Shown: one piece after another, positions 43,975-52,443 of the stretch | Layout of the letters: each line of letters begins with the position of its first letter | How positions within the stretch are numbered: position 1 is the stretch's first letter | Assembly (NCBI RefSeq): GCF_016863095.1 | Contig: NZ_BOOF01000002.1 | Location: 62,001 to 126,000, forward strand | Direction of reading: 5' to 3' | DNA length: 64,000 nt | DNA from: Microbispora siamensis | GTDB lineage: Bacteria > Actinomycetota > Actinomycetes > Streptosporangiales > Streptosporangiaceae | Made by a program: the position numbers and the translations under genes | The notes under the pieces: model-generated | What the model saw: the letters and a program-made list of their open reading frames with translations, nothing else | Database searches by the model: none | Told to the model about the DNA's origin: nothing

Positions 43975-44865
43975 TCAGCGGCCCAGCGCCGCGGAGATCC
44001 GGGCGAGCTGGTCCAGCCGGCGCTCCAGCGACGGGTGGGTCGACAGCAGCGAGGCGACGCTCTGGCCCGACAGGGCGGGCGCGAAGAAGAAGGCGTTGAA
44101 CGGCTGCGCCTCACGCAGGTCCCTGGTCGGGATCCTGCCGATGTCGCCGCTGATCTTGACAAGGGCGCTGGCCAGGGCGCTCGGCTGCTGCGTGAGCAGC
44201 GCGCCCGCGCGGTCGGCGGCCAGTTCGCGGTAGCGCGAGAGCGCCCGCGTCAGCAGGAAGCTGACGGCGTAGACCAGGCCGGAGACCGCGAAGATGATCA
44301 GGCCGACCGGGGGGCCGTTGTCGTTCCTCCGGCCGCCCAGACCGGTGTAGAGCGCGAAGCGCGTCATCAGGCCGGCCACGACCCCCAGGAACGAGGCGAT
44401 CGTCATCACCGCCACGTCCCGGTGGGCCACGTGGGACATCTCGTGGGCCAGCACCCCTTCGAGCTCCCGCGCGTCGAGCCTGCGCAGAATGCCGGTGGTC
44501 ACGCAGACCACCGAGTTCTTCTGGTTGCGCCCGGTGGCGAACGCGTTCGGGATGTCCGAGTCGGCGATCGCCACCCGCGGCTTCGGCATCCCCGCCATCG
44601 CGCTCAGCCGGTCGATGATGCCGTGCAGCTCGGGGGCCTCCTGCGGCGAGACCTCCCGCCCGTGCATCGCGAACAGCGCGATCTTGTCGGACAGGAAGTA
44701 CTGCGCCAGCAGGAGACCCCCGGCGATCACGAGCACGGTGACCGCACGTACGCCCACCGCGACCAGGACGGCCACGAACGCGACGTAGAGCAGCCCGAGC
44801 AGGAACATCGTCACGGTCATCCGGACGGTGAGGCCGCGATCAGGGGCGAACCGCGTGGAGGCCAT
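43975..44865 (-). CDS. htpX: M48 membrane metalloprotease HtpX
   Basis: 296-residue zinc protease with four membrane helices (about 17-35, 40-57, 152-172, 186-206). HEMSH (His141, Glu142, His145) and Glu214 in YRELAADRAG form the zinc site. HtpX degrades misfolded membrane proteins on the cytosolic side. Its ATG overlaps the pspAA stop by one base. Being inside the psp operon suggests that membrane stress induces both PspA repair and HtpX quality control. Confidence 0.93.
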   Translation of the reverse strand: MASTRFAPDRGLTVRMTVTMFLLGLLYVAFVAVLVAVGVRAVTVLVIAGGLLLAQYFLSDKIALFAMHGREVSPQEAPELHGIIDRLSAMAGMPKPRVAIADSDIPNAFATGRNQKNSVVCVTTGILRRLDARELEGVLAHEMSHVAHRDVAVMTIASFLGVVAGLMTRFALYTGLGGRRNDNGPPVGLIIFAVSGLVYAVSFLLTRALSRYRELAADRAGALLTQQPSALASALVKISGDIGRIPTRDLREAQPFNAFFFAPALSGQSVASLLSTHPSLERRLDQLARISAALGR

Positions 44866-45143
44866 CAGCCAGGGATGAGCCCGGTGTCCCCGAGCATCTC
44901 CCGCACTTCCTCGATCGAGGCGTCGGCCGGCGGCAGGATCAGCTCGGACGGCTCCAGCGAGTCGTCCGGCAGCGCCTTGCCGACCTGCCGCACCTTGTCG
45001 AGCAGGGCGTGCAGCTTCGTGCGGAACGCGTCCTCGTCGCCCGACTCGATCGCGGCTTCCACCTCGCTGTCGAGCTCGTTCAGGACGTCGATGTCGGCGG
45101 CGCCGATCTCGACCTGTCCCTCACCCATGATTCTGACGATCAC
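44865..45143 (-). CDS. pspAA: Psp-associated protein PspAA
   Basis: 92-residue acidic protein of the PspAA family (MIVRIMGEGQVEIGAADIDVLNELD opening, Asp/Glu-rich helix 25-45). It is coded directly after pspA (4-nt overlap) and before htpX. Its role is unknown; co-occurrence with PspA is the basis of the name. Confidence 0.9.
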   Translation of the reverse strand: MIVRIMGEGQVEIGAADIDVLNELDSEVEAAIESGDEDAFRTKLHALLDKVRQVGKALPDDSLEPSELILPPADASIEEVREMLGDTGLIPG

Positions 45144-45940
45144 AGGCCCTCCCCCGGCTGGCGCAGCTGCTGCGTGTGCTGCTGGTTGGACGGGACGGAC
45201 TGGCCCTGCTGCCCGGCCTCGATGGCGTTCTTGGGCGCGGGGCCCTGGCCGAGCTCGGCCTTCATCCTGGCGAGCTCCAGCTCGATGTCCGAGCCGGCGC
45301 CCATGCGGTCGAGCTCCGCCTGGATGTCGTCGCGCTGCCCGGTGAAGTCGTCCAGCGCGCCGCTGGCCAGCAGCTCGTCGATCGCGCCCGCGCGCGCCTG
45401 CATCTGCGCGGTCTTGTCCTCGGCCCGCTGGATGGCCAGGCCGACGTCGCCCATCTCCTCGGAGATGCCGGAGAACGCCTCGTTGATCCGCGTCTGGGCC
45501 TCGGCCGCCGTGTAGGTGGCCTTGATGGTCTCCTTCTTCGTACGGAAGGAGTCGACCTTGGCCTGGAGCCGCTGGCTGGCGAGGGTGAGCTTCTCCTCCT
45601 CGCCCTGCAGGTTGTTGTACTGGATGCGCAGGTCGGCGATCTGGGCGTTGAGACCGTTGCGGCGGGTCAGCGCCTCACGGGCCAGATCCTCGCGCCCGGC
45701 GGACAGGGCCTGCCTGCTCTGGTTCTCCAGCTTGGTGGCCTGCCCTTCGAGCTGGTTGATCTGCAGCTCCACCCGCTTGCGGCTGGTGGCCACGTCGGCC
45801 ACGCCCCGGCGGACCTTCTGCAGCAGCTCAAGCTGGCGCTGATAGGAATAGTCCAGCGTCTCCCGCGGATCCTCCATTTTGTCCAGGGCCTTGTTGGCCT
45901 TGGACTTGAAGATCATGGAAAGTCTCTTCATCACGCTCAT
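45140..45940 (-). CDS. pspA: Phage shock protein A (PspA/IM30/Vipp1 family)
   Basis: 266-residue coiled-coil ESCRT-III-like protein that binds stressed inner membrane and forms scaffolds. The amphipathic N-terminus (MKRLSMIFKSKANKALDKMEDP) and long heptad-rich helices to about residue 190 are typical; the C-terminus is Gln-rich. No PspF-type regulator or PspB/C is present, so this is the actinobacterial system. The ATG at 45931 is an alternative start. First gene of a four-gene operon divergent from DUF3043. Confidence 0.93.
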   Translation of the reverse strand: MSVMKRLSMIFKSKANKALDKMEDPRETLDYSYQRQLELLQKVRRGVADVATSRKRVELQINQLEGQATKLENQSRQALSAGREDLAREALTRRNGLNAQIADLRIQYNNLQGEEEKLTLASQRLQAKVDSFRTKKETIKATYTAAEAQTRINEAFSGISEEMGDVGLAIQRAEDKTAQMQARAGAIDELLASGALDDFTGQRDDIQAELDRMGAGSDIELELARMKAELGQGPAPKNAIEAGQQGQSVPSNQQHTQQLRQPGEGL

Positions 45941-46005
45941 GCGCGTCGGCCGTCCCCTTCTCCAAGGTTGTGCGTGGGTGATCCCAGCCGTCTCAAGCCC
46001 CTTGT

Positions 46006-46024
46006 CAGGCGGCGTAGCCGCCTG
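46006..46024. promoter_or_regulatory. Palindromic element between pspA and the DUF3043 gene
   Basis: CAGGCGGC (46006-46013) and GCCGCCTG (46017-46024) are perfect inverted 8-mers with a GTA spacer, 66 bp before the pspA start on the minus strand and 64 bp before the divergent gene. Either an operator for the stress operon or a stable leader hairpin. Confidence 0.4.
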
Positions 46025-46074
46025 GGTTCACCCTACGCATAACGCGCGAGGGCGTCACTAAGTTGCACTCCCGG

Positions 46075-46080
46075 TAGGCT
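46075..46080 (+). promoter_or_regulatory. -10 element, probable leaderless promoter of the DUF3043 gene
   Basis: TAGGCT followed by exactly seven bases and GTG 46088, with no SD. Confidence 0.6.
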
Positions 46081-46087
46081 GGGCGAC

Positions 46088-46723
46088 GTGTTCCGACGTC
46101 GCACCCAGACCTCAGCGGAGGACTCCCCCGTCCCTGTAGAGGATCCTAAGCCCCACGGCACCCCGGGGAAGGGCCGTCCCACCCCGAAGCGGAGCGAGGC
46201 GCAGGGCCGCCGCCGCTCCCCGGTGACCGCTCCGGCCAACCGCAAGGAGGCCTACCGCCTGGCCCGCGAGCGTGACAAGGCGCTGCGCGTCAAGCAACGC
46301 GAGGCCCTGCTGCGCGGCGACGAACGGGCGCTTCCGGCCCGCGACCGCGGCCCGGTGCGCAAGTTCGCCCGCGACTGGGTGGACTCGCGGCGGCTGCCGG
46401 GGCAGTACTTCCTGCCCGTCGTGTTCGTCATCATGCTGCTGTCGATGGTGCCGTTCCCGATCCCGGTCCGCTCGGCCGTTCTCCTCGTCTACACGCTGTC
46501 CCTGCCGGTCGTGATGGTGCTCGTGCTGGCGAGTTCCTTCTACGTGGCAGCGAAGGTGAAGAAGGAGGCGGCGGCGAGGTTCCCCGGCGAGGACCTCAAG
46601 GGCGTGGGTTTCTACGCGGCGATGCGCTCGTCCCAGATGCGCCGCCTGCGCTTCCCCAAGCCCGCGGTCCTGCCCGGCGGCATCCCGGTCGCCCTCAAGA
46701 ACACGGCCGCCGCGAAGAAGTGA
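46088..46723 (+). CDS. DUF3043 membrane protein
   Basis: 211 residues, conserved in actinobacteria, function unknown. The N-terminal 95 residues are very basic and polar (RRRSPVTAPANRKEAYRLARERD, then DRGPVRKFARDWVDSRR), followed by two TM helices (about 115-133 and 138-158) and a basic C-terminal tail with RSSQMRRLRFPKP. The RDKALRVKQREALLRGDERALPARDRG segment is the family hallmark. Leaderless GTG start. It is divergent from pspA. Confidence 0.85.
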   Translation: MFRRRTQTSAEDSPVPVEDPKPHGTPGKGRPTPKRSEAQGRRRSPVTAPANRKEAYRLARERDKALRVKQREALLRGDERALPARDRGPVRKFARDWVDSRRLPGQYFLPVVFVIMLLSMVPFPIPVRSAVLLVYTLSLPVVMVLVLASSFYVAAKVKKEAAARFPGEDLKGVGFYAAMRSSQMRRLRFPKPAVLPGGIPVALKNTAAAKK

Positions 46724-46751
46724 CCCGCGCGGCCGCCTGACCTCGGCCGCC

Positions 46752-47945
46752 TCACTTCCACTCCAGGACGCCCCCGCGCACCACGGGGACCGACCCGGCC
46801 ACCGGGCCGCCCTCGGCGAGGGCGTCCGCCGTGCTCTTGAGCAGCGCGTAGTACGACGACCACTCGTCCTCGTAGTACGGCGTCTCCCAGTCCGCCGAGC
46901 CCACGCCGCCGGTGGCGGGGTTCGTCACGAGGTAGTCGCCGAAGTCGGGTTCGTAGGCGAGAGGGATGCCTCCGCCCATCTCGCAGGCCTCCGGCCAGGA
47001 CACGACGAGTCCGCGCGCACCCATGATCGCGTGGCTCGGCGGAAACCGGAACGCCGCCGGCCCGCGTGCGCCGTCGTGGCGCAGCAGCGAGGCACGCAGC
47101 GAGTCGGGGATGGGCCTCCCGATCCTCGCCTCGGCCTTGGCCACCAGCCGGGGCCCGGCCGGCTTGTTCAGCGAGGCGTACGTCTTCGGCGCGTGCGCCT
47201 TCAGCCACTTCTCTATCCGCCGCCACTGGCGGTTCACCGCGACGGTCACCCGGCGGGAGATCGGCCGTACGACCGTGGTCGTGGAGCCCGTCCGCCTGAG
47301 CGCGCACGCGGGGTCGCGGGACGGCGGCGGCCCCACCGCGGGCATGTCGGCGACGGGATCGGCGGACGGCGCGGGGTCCCCCACCACGCCGCAACCGGAC
47401 GCGGGACAGGGCCGGTCGCCCGGTGGCAGGCGGTACCCCGCCACCGTGCAACCGTCCGCGAGACAGGGCTCGGCATGGTCTCCCGCGTACGCCGCCCGCC
47501 CGGACGCCGTCCCGGCCTCCGGGCGGAACACCGCGTTTTCCAGCAACTGCGACGTGAGCACGAGCAGGCCGAGCGCGACGAGCGCGGCGGTCCAGCGGCG
47601 CGCCTTCCTCCCGCGCGGCCGCTCGATCCGGGGAAGCCCGTCGAGGAGACGGGCGATCGGCGCGCCGGCCTCCGGCCGGTCGTACCTCTCGAGATCCTCG
47701 CTCGTAGGCCAGCCGAGCACGGGCTCGGGGCCGCGCCCGGCCGGGTCTCCCTCATCCCGCGAGGCATGGCGTGGAGCGGGCCGAGCAGGGTGCGGAGCGG
47801 CCGGTGCCGGCACGGCGGCACGGCGCCGGCGGGCGGCGACGACCAGCCCGGCGGCCACACCGGCGACCAGCGCGACGGCCAGAGCCAGCCGTACGGGGCG
47901 AGAAGCGATCAACCGGCGCACGCCGGGCACCCTACCGCGAACCAT
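46752..47945 (-). CDS. Membrane-anchored protein with C-terminal SMI1/KNR4 (SUKH)-like domain
   Basis: 397 residues from ATG 47945. Two TM helices (about 17-37 and 117-137) bracket a Pro/Arg-rich segment; a Cys-containing linker (CLADGCTVAGY, CPASGCGVVG) follows, and the last ~165 residues resemble SMI1/KNR4: RQWRRIEKWL, EARIGRPIPDSLRASLLRHDGA, GDYLVTNPATG and a final WxxYY block. SUKH proteins are often toxin immunity proteins, but no toxin is adjacent. Function unknown. Start is uncertain: no SD precedes the ATG. Confidence 0.65.
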   Translation of the reverse strand: MVRGRVPGVRRLIASRPVRLALAVALVAGVAAGLVVAARRRRAAVPAPAAPHPARPAPRHASRDEGDPAGRGPEPVLGWPTSEDLERYDRPEAGAPIARLLDGLPRIERPRGRKARRWTAALVALGLLVLTSQLLENAVFRPEAGTASGRAAYAGDHAEPCLADGCTVAGYRLPPGDRPCPASGCGVVGDPAPSADPVADMPAVGPPPSRDPACALRRTGSTTTVVRPISRRVTVAVNRQWRRIEKWLKAHAPKTYASLNKPAGPRLVAKAEARIGRPIPDSLRASLLRHDGARGPAAFRFPPSHAIMGARGLVVSWPEACEMGGGIPLAYEPDFGDYLVTNPATGGVGSADWETPYYEDEWSSYYALLKSTADALAEGGPVAGSVPVVRGGVLEWK

Positions 47946-47972
47946 CCGGAGGAGTGACGCGGTGTCATGACC

Positions 47973-47978
47973 TAGGGT
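47973..47978 (+). promoter_or_regulatory. -10 element, probable leaderless promoter of the aldo/keto reductase gene
   Basis: TAGGGT, then seven bases, then ATG 47986. Confidence 0.6.
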
Positions 47979-47985
47979 CGGACCC

Positions 47986-48984
47986 ATGGAATACCGTCAT
48001 CTTGGCCGCAGTGGCCTCATGGTCAGCGAGATCAGCTACGGCAACTGGATCACCCATGGGTCCCAGGTGGAGGAGGACGCCGCCGTCGAGTGCGTCCGCG
48101 CGGCTCTCGACGAGGGTGTCACGACCTTCGACACCGCCGACGTCTACGCCGGGACCAGGGCCGAGGAGGTTCTCGGCCGGGCGCTGAAGGGCGTGCGCCG
48201 CGAGTCGCTGGAGATCTTCACCAAGGTCTACTGGCCCACCGGTGAGGGCAAGAACGACCGGGGCCTGTCCCGCAAGCACATCATGGAGTCGATCAACGGG
48301 TCGCTCCACCGGCTGCAGACCGACTACGTCGACCTCTACCAGGCGCACCGCTTCGACGTCGAGACGCCGCTGGAGGAGACCCTGCGGGCCTTCGACGACC
48401 TCGTACGGCAGGGCAAGGTGCTGTACGTCGGGGTCAGCGAGTGGTCGGCCGACCAGATCGCCCGGGCCCTGAAGATCGCCGACGAGATGGGCTTCGACCG
48501 GCTGGTGTCCAACCAGCCGCAGTACTCGATGCTCTGGCGGGTCATCGAGGCCGAGGTCGTGCCGCTGTGCGAGAAGGAGGGCCTGGGCCAGATCGTCTGG
48601 TCGCCGATCGCGCAGGGCGTGCTGACCGGCAAGTACCTGCCCGGCCAGCCGCCGCCGGCCGGGTCCCGCGCCACCGACCCCACCGGCTCGGGGTTCATCG
48701 GCCGCCTCATGCACGACGACGTGCTGCGCCGGGTGCAGGACCTCAAGCCGATCGCGGCCGACCTCGGGCTCTCGATGGCCCAGCTCGCCGTGGCGTGGGT
48801 GCTGCAGAACCCGAACGTGTCGTCGGCCATCGTCGGGGCCACCAAGCCCGACCAGGTGCGCGACAACGTCAAGGCTTCGGGCGTGAAGCTCGACGCCGAG
48901 GTGCTCAAGAAGATCGACGACGTGCTCGGTCCGGTCGTCGAGCGCGACCCGGCCAAGACCGTCAGCCCGTCCGCGCGTCCCTGA
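47986..48984 (+). CDS. Aldo/keto reductase (Kv-beta-like)
   Basis: 332-residue NADPH-dependent (beta/alpha)8 oxidoreductase. The tetrad is Asp49, Tyr54, Lys80 and His121 (FDTADVYAGTRAEEVLG, FTKVYWP, YQAHRFD). WSPIAQGVLTGKY and the late IVGATKPDQVRDNV nucleotide motif are typical of the Kv-beta/AKR6 branch, distinct from sugar reductases. Substrate unknown. Transcript is probably leaderless. It is divergent from the SUKH-like gene. Confidence 0.88.
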   Translation: MEYRHLGRSGLMVSEISYGNWITHGSQVEEDAAVECVRAALDEGVTTFDTADVYAGTRAEEVLGRALKGVRRESLEIFTKVYWPTGEGKNDRGLSRKHIMESINGSLHRLQTDYVDLYQAHRFDVETPLEETLRAFDDLVRQGKVLYVGVSEWSADQIARALKIADEMGFDRLVSNQPQYSMLWRVIEAEVVPLCEKEGLGQIVWSPIAQGVLTGKYLPGQPPPAGSRATDPTGSGFIGRLMHDDVLRRVQDLKPIAADLGLSMAQLAVAWVLQNPNVSSAIVGATKPDQVRDNVKASGVKLDAEVLKKIDDVLGPVVERDPAKTVSPSARP

Positions 48985-49013
48985 CGCCGTCCCCGGTCCC
49001 CCGGACCGGCGTC
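48983..49013 (+). terminator. Hairpin after the aldo/keto reductase gene
   Basis: CCGGTCC (48993-48999) pairs with GGACCGG (49003-49009), extended outwards by GACG/CGTC across a bulge; it overlaps the stop codon. Confidence 0.55.
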
Positions 49014-49088
49014 GTCTCCGGTCCCCCAGGACCAATGTCGTCGCGGGGGTCGCGACCGTGCCCGTCGCGGTCCCGGCCCCCGCCCGGC

Positions 49089-49295
49089 TCATTCGGCGCG
49101 CAGGGACATCCCCGAGTATTCGACCCGCTCGTCCTCCATCAGCGTGACCTGCTCCACACCGGCCTCGAGCAGTTCGCGCCAGCTCTCCCCCAGCCACGAC
49201 TCCGCGTCCGACTGGCTGGAGAAGATCTCCCGGGGCAGCGGCCGGTCCGTGACCTCGCCGCCGTTCGCGTCCTCGTAACGCCACCGCCAAATCAT
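49089..49295 (-). CDS. Small conserved acidic protein
   Basis: 68 residues from ATG 49295 with AAGGAG 8 nt upstream. Sequence starts MIWRWRYEDANGGEV and has SQSDAESWLGESWRELLEAGVEQVTLMEDE, a pattern of a short alpha-beta protein seen widely in actinobacteria without known function. No membrane segment or metal motif. A longer in-frame start at 49364 would cross the ribosome-binding site and was rejected. Confidence 0.7.
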   Translation of the reverse strand: MIWRWRYEDANGGEVTDRPLPREIFSSQSDAESWLGESWRELLEAGVEQVTLMEDERVEYSGMSLRAE

Positions 49296-49460
49296 CCGCA
49301 CCCGCTCCTTCGGTTCCTCGCCGCGCCCGCACCGGGACTTCACCGCCGGGCCGGTGCGGCACAAAGACCGTGCAGCCGGACCCTATCCTCTCTCCCCGGC
49401 GTCCACTCCCCCCGCCGGCGCGGGGCGCCCGGCGACACGGACGCGGAAAGGCAGCGGCAC

Positions 49461-50522
49461 GTGAAGATCCGCCTGGAGGGAACCGGCGGCCCCGAGGGCT
49501 GGCCCGTCCCCGACTGTCCCTGCGCGTCCTGCGGCCGGCTCGCGCCCGGCCACCGGCGTCCCGCCTCCGTCCTGCTCGACGGCCGCGTACGGCTCGCGGG
49601 CGACCGCCTGCCCGGCGGCTACCTGGTCCGCCAATCGGCCGACGGCCGCGAGGTCACCGGGCCCGACGGCGGTCGCCTGCTGTACGCCGTGGGGCCCGCC
49701 ACCGGATCCCCCGGGCGGGACGCGGACGCGCCCTTCGACGTGGTGCTCATGGACCTGCCCGACCGGCCGGAGCGGCTGGGCGACCTGCGCCGGCGTGGGC
49801 GGGTCACGTCCGCGACGCGGATCATCGCGGTGCACCTCGACCACCGCGTCCCGGCGGAGAGCGAGCTGGCCCGCCGCCTCGAGTTCTGGGGCGCGGCGGC
49901 CGTCCCCGACGGGACCGTCGTGGACACGGCGAGCGCGGAGGCGGTGCTCAGGGTTCGGCGACCCAGGGTGCGGCCACGCCGGACGCTGCTGCTCGGCGGG
50001 TCGCGTTCCGGCAAGTCCGAGGAGGCCGAGCTCCGCCTGGCCGCCGAACCCGAGGTGACCTACGTGGCCACGGGGCCCTCAGGCGGTGACGACCCGGCCT
50101 GGCTCGCCCGGGTGCGGGCCCACAGGGAACGGCGCCCGGCGCACTGGCGGACCGTGGAGACGACCGACCTCGTGGCCGTCCTGTCCGGTGGTTCGGGGAC
50201 GTTCCTCGTCGACGGGATCGGCACCTGGCTCGCCGCCGTGTTCGACGAGTGCGCCGCCTGGCCGGACGGCACGTCCGCGGACGGCCATCAGGCCGCCCTC
50301 GGCCGGGTGGCGGAGCGGTGCGACGCGCTGACGGCCGCCTGGCGCGGCACCCGCGCCCGGGTGGTGGCGGTGAGCGACGAGGTGGGCCTCGGGGTGATCC
50401 CGGCGACCCCCGCCGGACGGCTGTTCCGCGACGCGCTCGGCCGGCTCAACCAGGCCCTCGCCCGCGAGTCCGAGGACGTCGCCCTGGTGGTCTCCGGCAG
50501 GGTCGTCCCGCTGCCCCTTTGA
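49461..50522 (+). CDS. cobU: CobU: adenosylcobinamide kinase/guanylyltransferase with N-terminal MBL-like domain
   Basis: 353 residues. The C-terminal half is CobU of B12 synthesis: P-loop GGSRSGKS (179-186), VTYVATGPS, and the HRERRPAHW block with the guanylylated His. The N-terminal ~165 residues begin MKIRLEGTGGPEGWPVPDCPCASC and resemble the metallo-beta-lactamase-like fusion seen in streptomycete CobU, but no HxHxDH is present. The start is GTG 49461 behind GGAAAGG. cobS follows 18 nt downstream. Confidence 0.88.
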   Translation: MKIRLEGTGGPEGWPVPDCPCASCGRLAPGHRRPASVLLDGRVRLAGDRLPGGYLVRQSADGREVTGPDGGRLLYAVGPATGSPGRDADAPFDVVLMDLPDRPERLGDLRRRGRVTSATRIIAVHLDHRVPAESELARRLEFWGAAAVPDGTVVDTASAEAVLRVRRPRVRPRRTLLLGGSRSGKSEEAELRLAAEPEVTYVATGPSGGDDPAWLARVRAHRERRPAHWRTVETTDLVAVLSGGSGTFLVDGIGTWLAAVFDECAAWPDGTSADGHQAALGRVAERCDALTAAWRGTRARVVAVSDEVGLGVIPATPAGRLFRDALGRLNQALARESEDVALVVSGRVVPLPL

Positions 50523-50526
50523 CTAC

Positions 50527-50532
50527 TACGAT
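50527..50532 (+). promoter_or_regulatory. -10 element, possible internal leaderless promoter of cobS
   Basis: TACGAT, eight bases before GTG 50541, in the 18-bp gap between cobU and cobS. Confidence 0.45.
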
Positions 50533-50540
50533 CTGCCCTC

Positions 50541-51497
50541 GTGCCCGACGAACCCCGCGTGAATCCCGGCGCGGCCTGGCGGCTCGCGCTCGGGACCCTC
50601 ACCGTCTTCCCCGTACGGCCGGTGGAGGTCGACCGCGCCGTGGCGGGACGCGCCATGTCGCTGGCGCCCTTCGTCGGCGTGCTGCTCGGCCTGGCCGCCG
50701 CCGTGGTGCTCGAGGCCGCCGGTGCGGTGTCGGGCTCACCGCTGCTCGGCGCCGTCCTCGCGGTGGGGGCCCTGGCGTGGCTGACGCGGGCCCTGCATCT
50801 GGACGGCCTCGCGGACCTGGCCGACGGGCTCGGCAGCGGCAAGCCGGCCGACGGCGCGCTGGACGTGATGAAGCGCTCCGACATCGGGCCGTTCGGGGTC
50901 GTCACCGTCGTGATCGCCCTGCTCGTGCAGGTGGCCGTGCTGTCGCGGGGCGGTACGGCCGCCTGGGTCGCGCTGGTGGCGGCGGCGGCGACCGGCAGGC
51001 TGGCGGTCACGTGGGCGTGCCGCGAGGGCGTGCCCGCCGCCCGTCCCACCGGCCTCGGCGCGCTCGTCGCCGGCACCGTACGGCGGGGCTCCGCGATCGG
51101 GGCCACCCTCGCGACGGCCGTCGTCGTGGTGGTGCTCGCCCTCGTGGCGGCCGCCGGCCCGTCGCTGCTGGAATACTGCTGGCCGTTCGGCCTGTCGAAC
51201 CCCTTCGGCCGCGCCTATCCGGACTATTCCGCCATAGTCCCCTACTCCGAGGGGACCTACGGGTACACCGTCTACGCGGACCCGCGGCCCGCCGGGCTGC
51301 TGCATCGCCTGTCGGACGATCCGTATCTGATCACGGTGGCCGGGCTGCTGCCGGCGATGGCGGCCGGGCTGGGGGCCGCCGCGCTGCTGCGCCGCCGGGC
51401 CGTACGGCGGCTGGGTGGCGTCACGGGCGACGTGCTCGGCGCCCTGGTGGAGACGGCCACGACGGTGACGCTGCTGGCCTCCGTCCTGCTCGTCTGA
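50541..51497 (+). CDS. cobS: Adenosylcobinamide-GDP ribazoletransferase CobS with an insertion
   Basis: 318-residue membrane enzyme that joins adenosylcobinamide-GDP to alpha-ribazole, the last step of B12 assembly. HLDGLADLADGLGSG and KRSDIGPFGVV are the metal and substrate motifs, with about seven TM helices. Family members are usually about 250 residues; here residues 209-262 are an extra polar, aromatic loop (rich in Tyr, Pro, Ser) between the last helices, whose DNA (about 51165-51326) is visibly less GC-rich than its flanks. SD is weak; a leaderless start is possible. Confidence 0.87.
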   Translation: MPDEPRVNPGAAWRLALGTLTVFPVRPVEVDRAVAGRAMSLAPFVGVLLGLAAAVVLEAAGAVSGSPLLGAVLAVGALAWLTRALHLDGLADLADGLGSGKPADGALDVMKRSDIGPFGVVTVVIALLVQVAVLSRGGTAAWVALVAAAATGRLAVTWACREGVPAARPTGLGALVAGTVRRGSAIGATLATAVVVVVLALVAAAGPSLLEYCWPFGLSNPFGRAYPDYSAIVPYSEGTYGYTVYADPRPAGLLHRLSDDPYLITVAGLLPAMAAGLGAAALLRRRAVRRLGGVTGDVLGALVETATTVTLLASVLLV

Positions 51498-51513
51498 GGC
51501 GCGTGAACACGCG

Positions 51514-52443
51514 TCAGCGCGGCGCGGCGACGGGACGCAGCCGGTAGGCGGCGAGGACGACCGCCGCGAGCAGCACCCAGCCGACGACCCCGGTGATCCC
51601 GGCGAGCGCCGCGTTCGGCGGGGCGGCCGCGTCGCCGAGGAGCAGCGCCAGGCCCGTCACGGCGTTCAACGAGCCGTGTGCGATGACCGCGGGCCACACG
51701 CTGCGCGAGCGCAGCCGCATCCAGCCGAGCAGCGCCCCGAAGATGACGCAGAAGCCGACGAACAGCGCCGCCGCCCAGGCGCCGAGCGCCGGGTAGTTGT
51801 AGCCCTTCAACGTGAGGGGAGCGTGCCAGAGACCCCAGATCACCCCGGACAGCACCAGCGCGGGCCATACCCGGCGGGGTCCCGGCGCGGATGAGACGGC
51901 CGGGTCTCCGAGCAGGCGCGGCAGCAGCCAGCCCCGCCAGCCCCACTCCTCCCCGAGCGCGGGGATCGCGTTGAGGAACGGGGCGATCAGCACGGCCTGC
52001 ACGACCTGGACGGCGTACAGGACCCGCGGGTCCAGCGGCACCTTGTCGAGGGCCGCGCCCAGTTGCGCGTGGAACAGGCTCAGCCCGGCGAAGTCGAGGC
52101 TCACCACGCCGACGGCGGCGCTGACCAGGAGGGCGACGGCCACGAGAAGCGGCACGCCGAGCAGCGCCGTCACCAGGAGCGCGGCCGTCCCGCCCCGATC
52201 CGGTCCGAGCGTGAGCCCGGTCGCCCGCGCCCATTCCCGCAGCGGCGTGCCACGCCGCCGGGCGAGCCACACGGCCAGTACGCCGAGGGAGGGCGTCAGC
52301 ATCATCAGCCCCCCGACCAGTGCGAAGGCCGGCGTGCCGAGCCGTACGGCCCCCAGCCAGAGGGGCAGCGCGATCAGCCACGAGGCCCCGAACGCGACGA
52401 GGAGGAAGAGCCAGACATCGGCGTTGCGCCGGATCACGGTCAT
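51514..52443 (-). CDS. CPBP-family intramembrane metalloprotease (CAAX protease-like)
   Basis: 309-residue polytopic protein with about eight helices. The Abi/CPBP motifs are GEEWGWRG (Glu-Glu and Arg), GLWHAPLTL (His) and AHGSLNA (His), all present, so it should be an active intramembrane protease. Its ATG overlaps the stop of the DUF1648 gene (TGATG); GTG 52437 behind AAAGGTG is an alternative. Third gene of the GntR operon; substrate unknown. It converges with cobS at 16 nt. Confidence 0.85.
   Translation of the reverse strand: MTVIRRNADVWLFLLVAFGASWLIALPLWLGAVRLGTPAFALVGGLMMLTPSLGVLAVWLARRRGTPLREWARATGLTLGPDRGGTAALLVTALLGVPLLVAVALLVSAAVGVVSLDFAGLSLFHAQLGAALDKVPLDPRVLYAVQVVQAVLIAPFLNAIPALGEEWGWRGWLLPRLLGDPAVSSAPGPRRVWPALVLSGVIWGLWHAPLTLKGYNYPALGAWAAALFVGFCVIFGALLGWMRLRSRSVWPAVIAHGSLNAVTGLALLLGDAAAPPNAALAGITGVVGWVLLAAVVLAAYRLRPVAAPR

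Noticed and set aside
46752-47945. Toxin-immunity locus based on the SUKH-like domain
   Set aside because: No polymorphic toxin, secretion signal pair or repeat cassette is adjacent, and the protein is membrane anchored.
49296-49460. Cobalamin riboswitch before cobU
   Set aside because: Looked for the conserved B12-box (GCCACTG) and long leader; the gap is too short and the box is absent.
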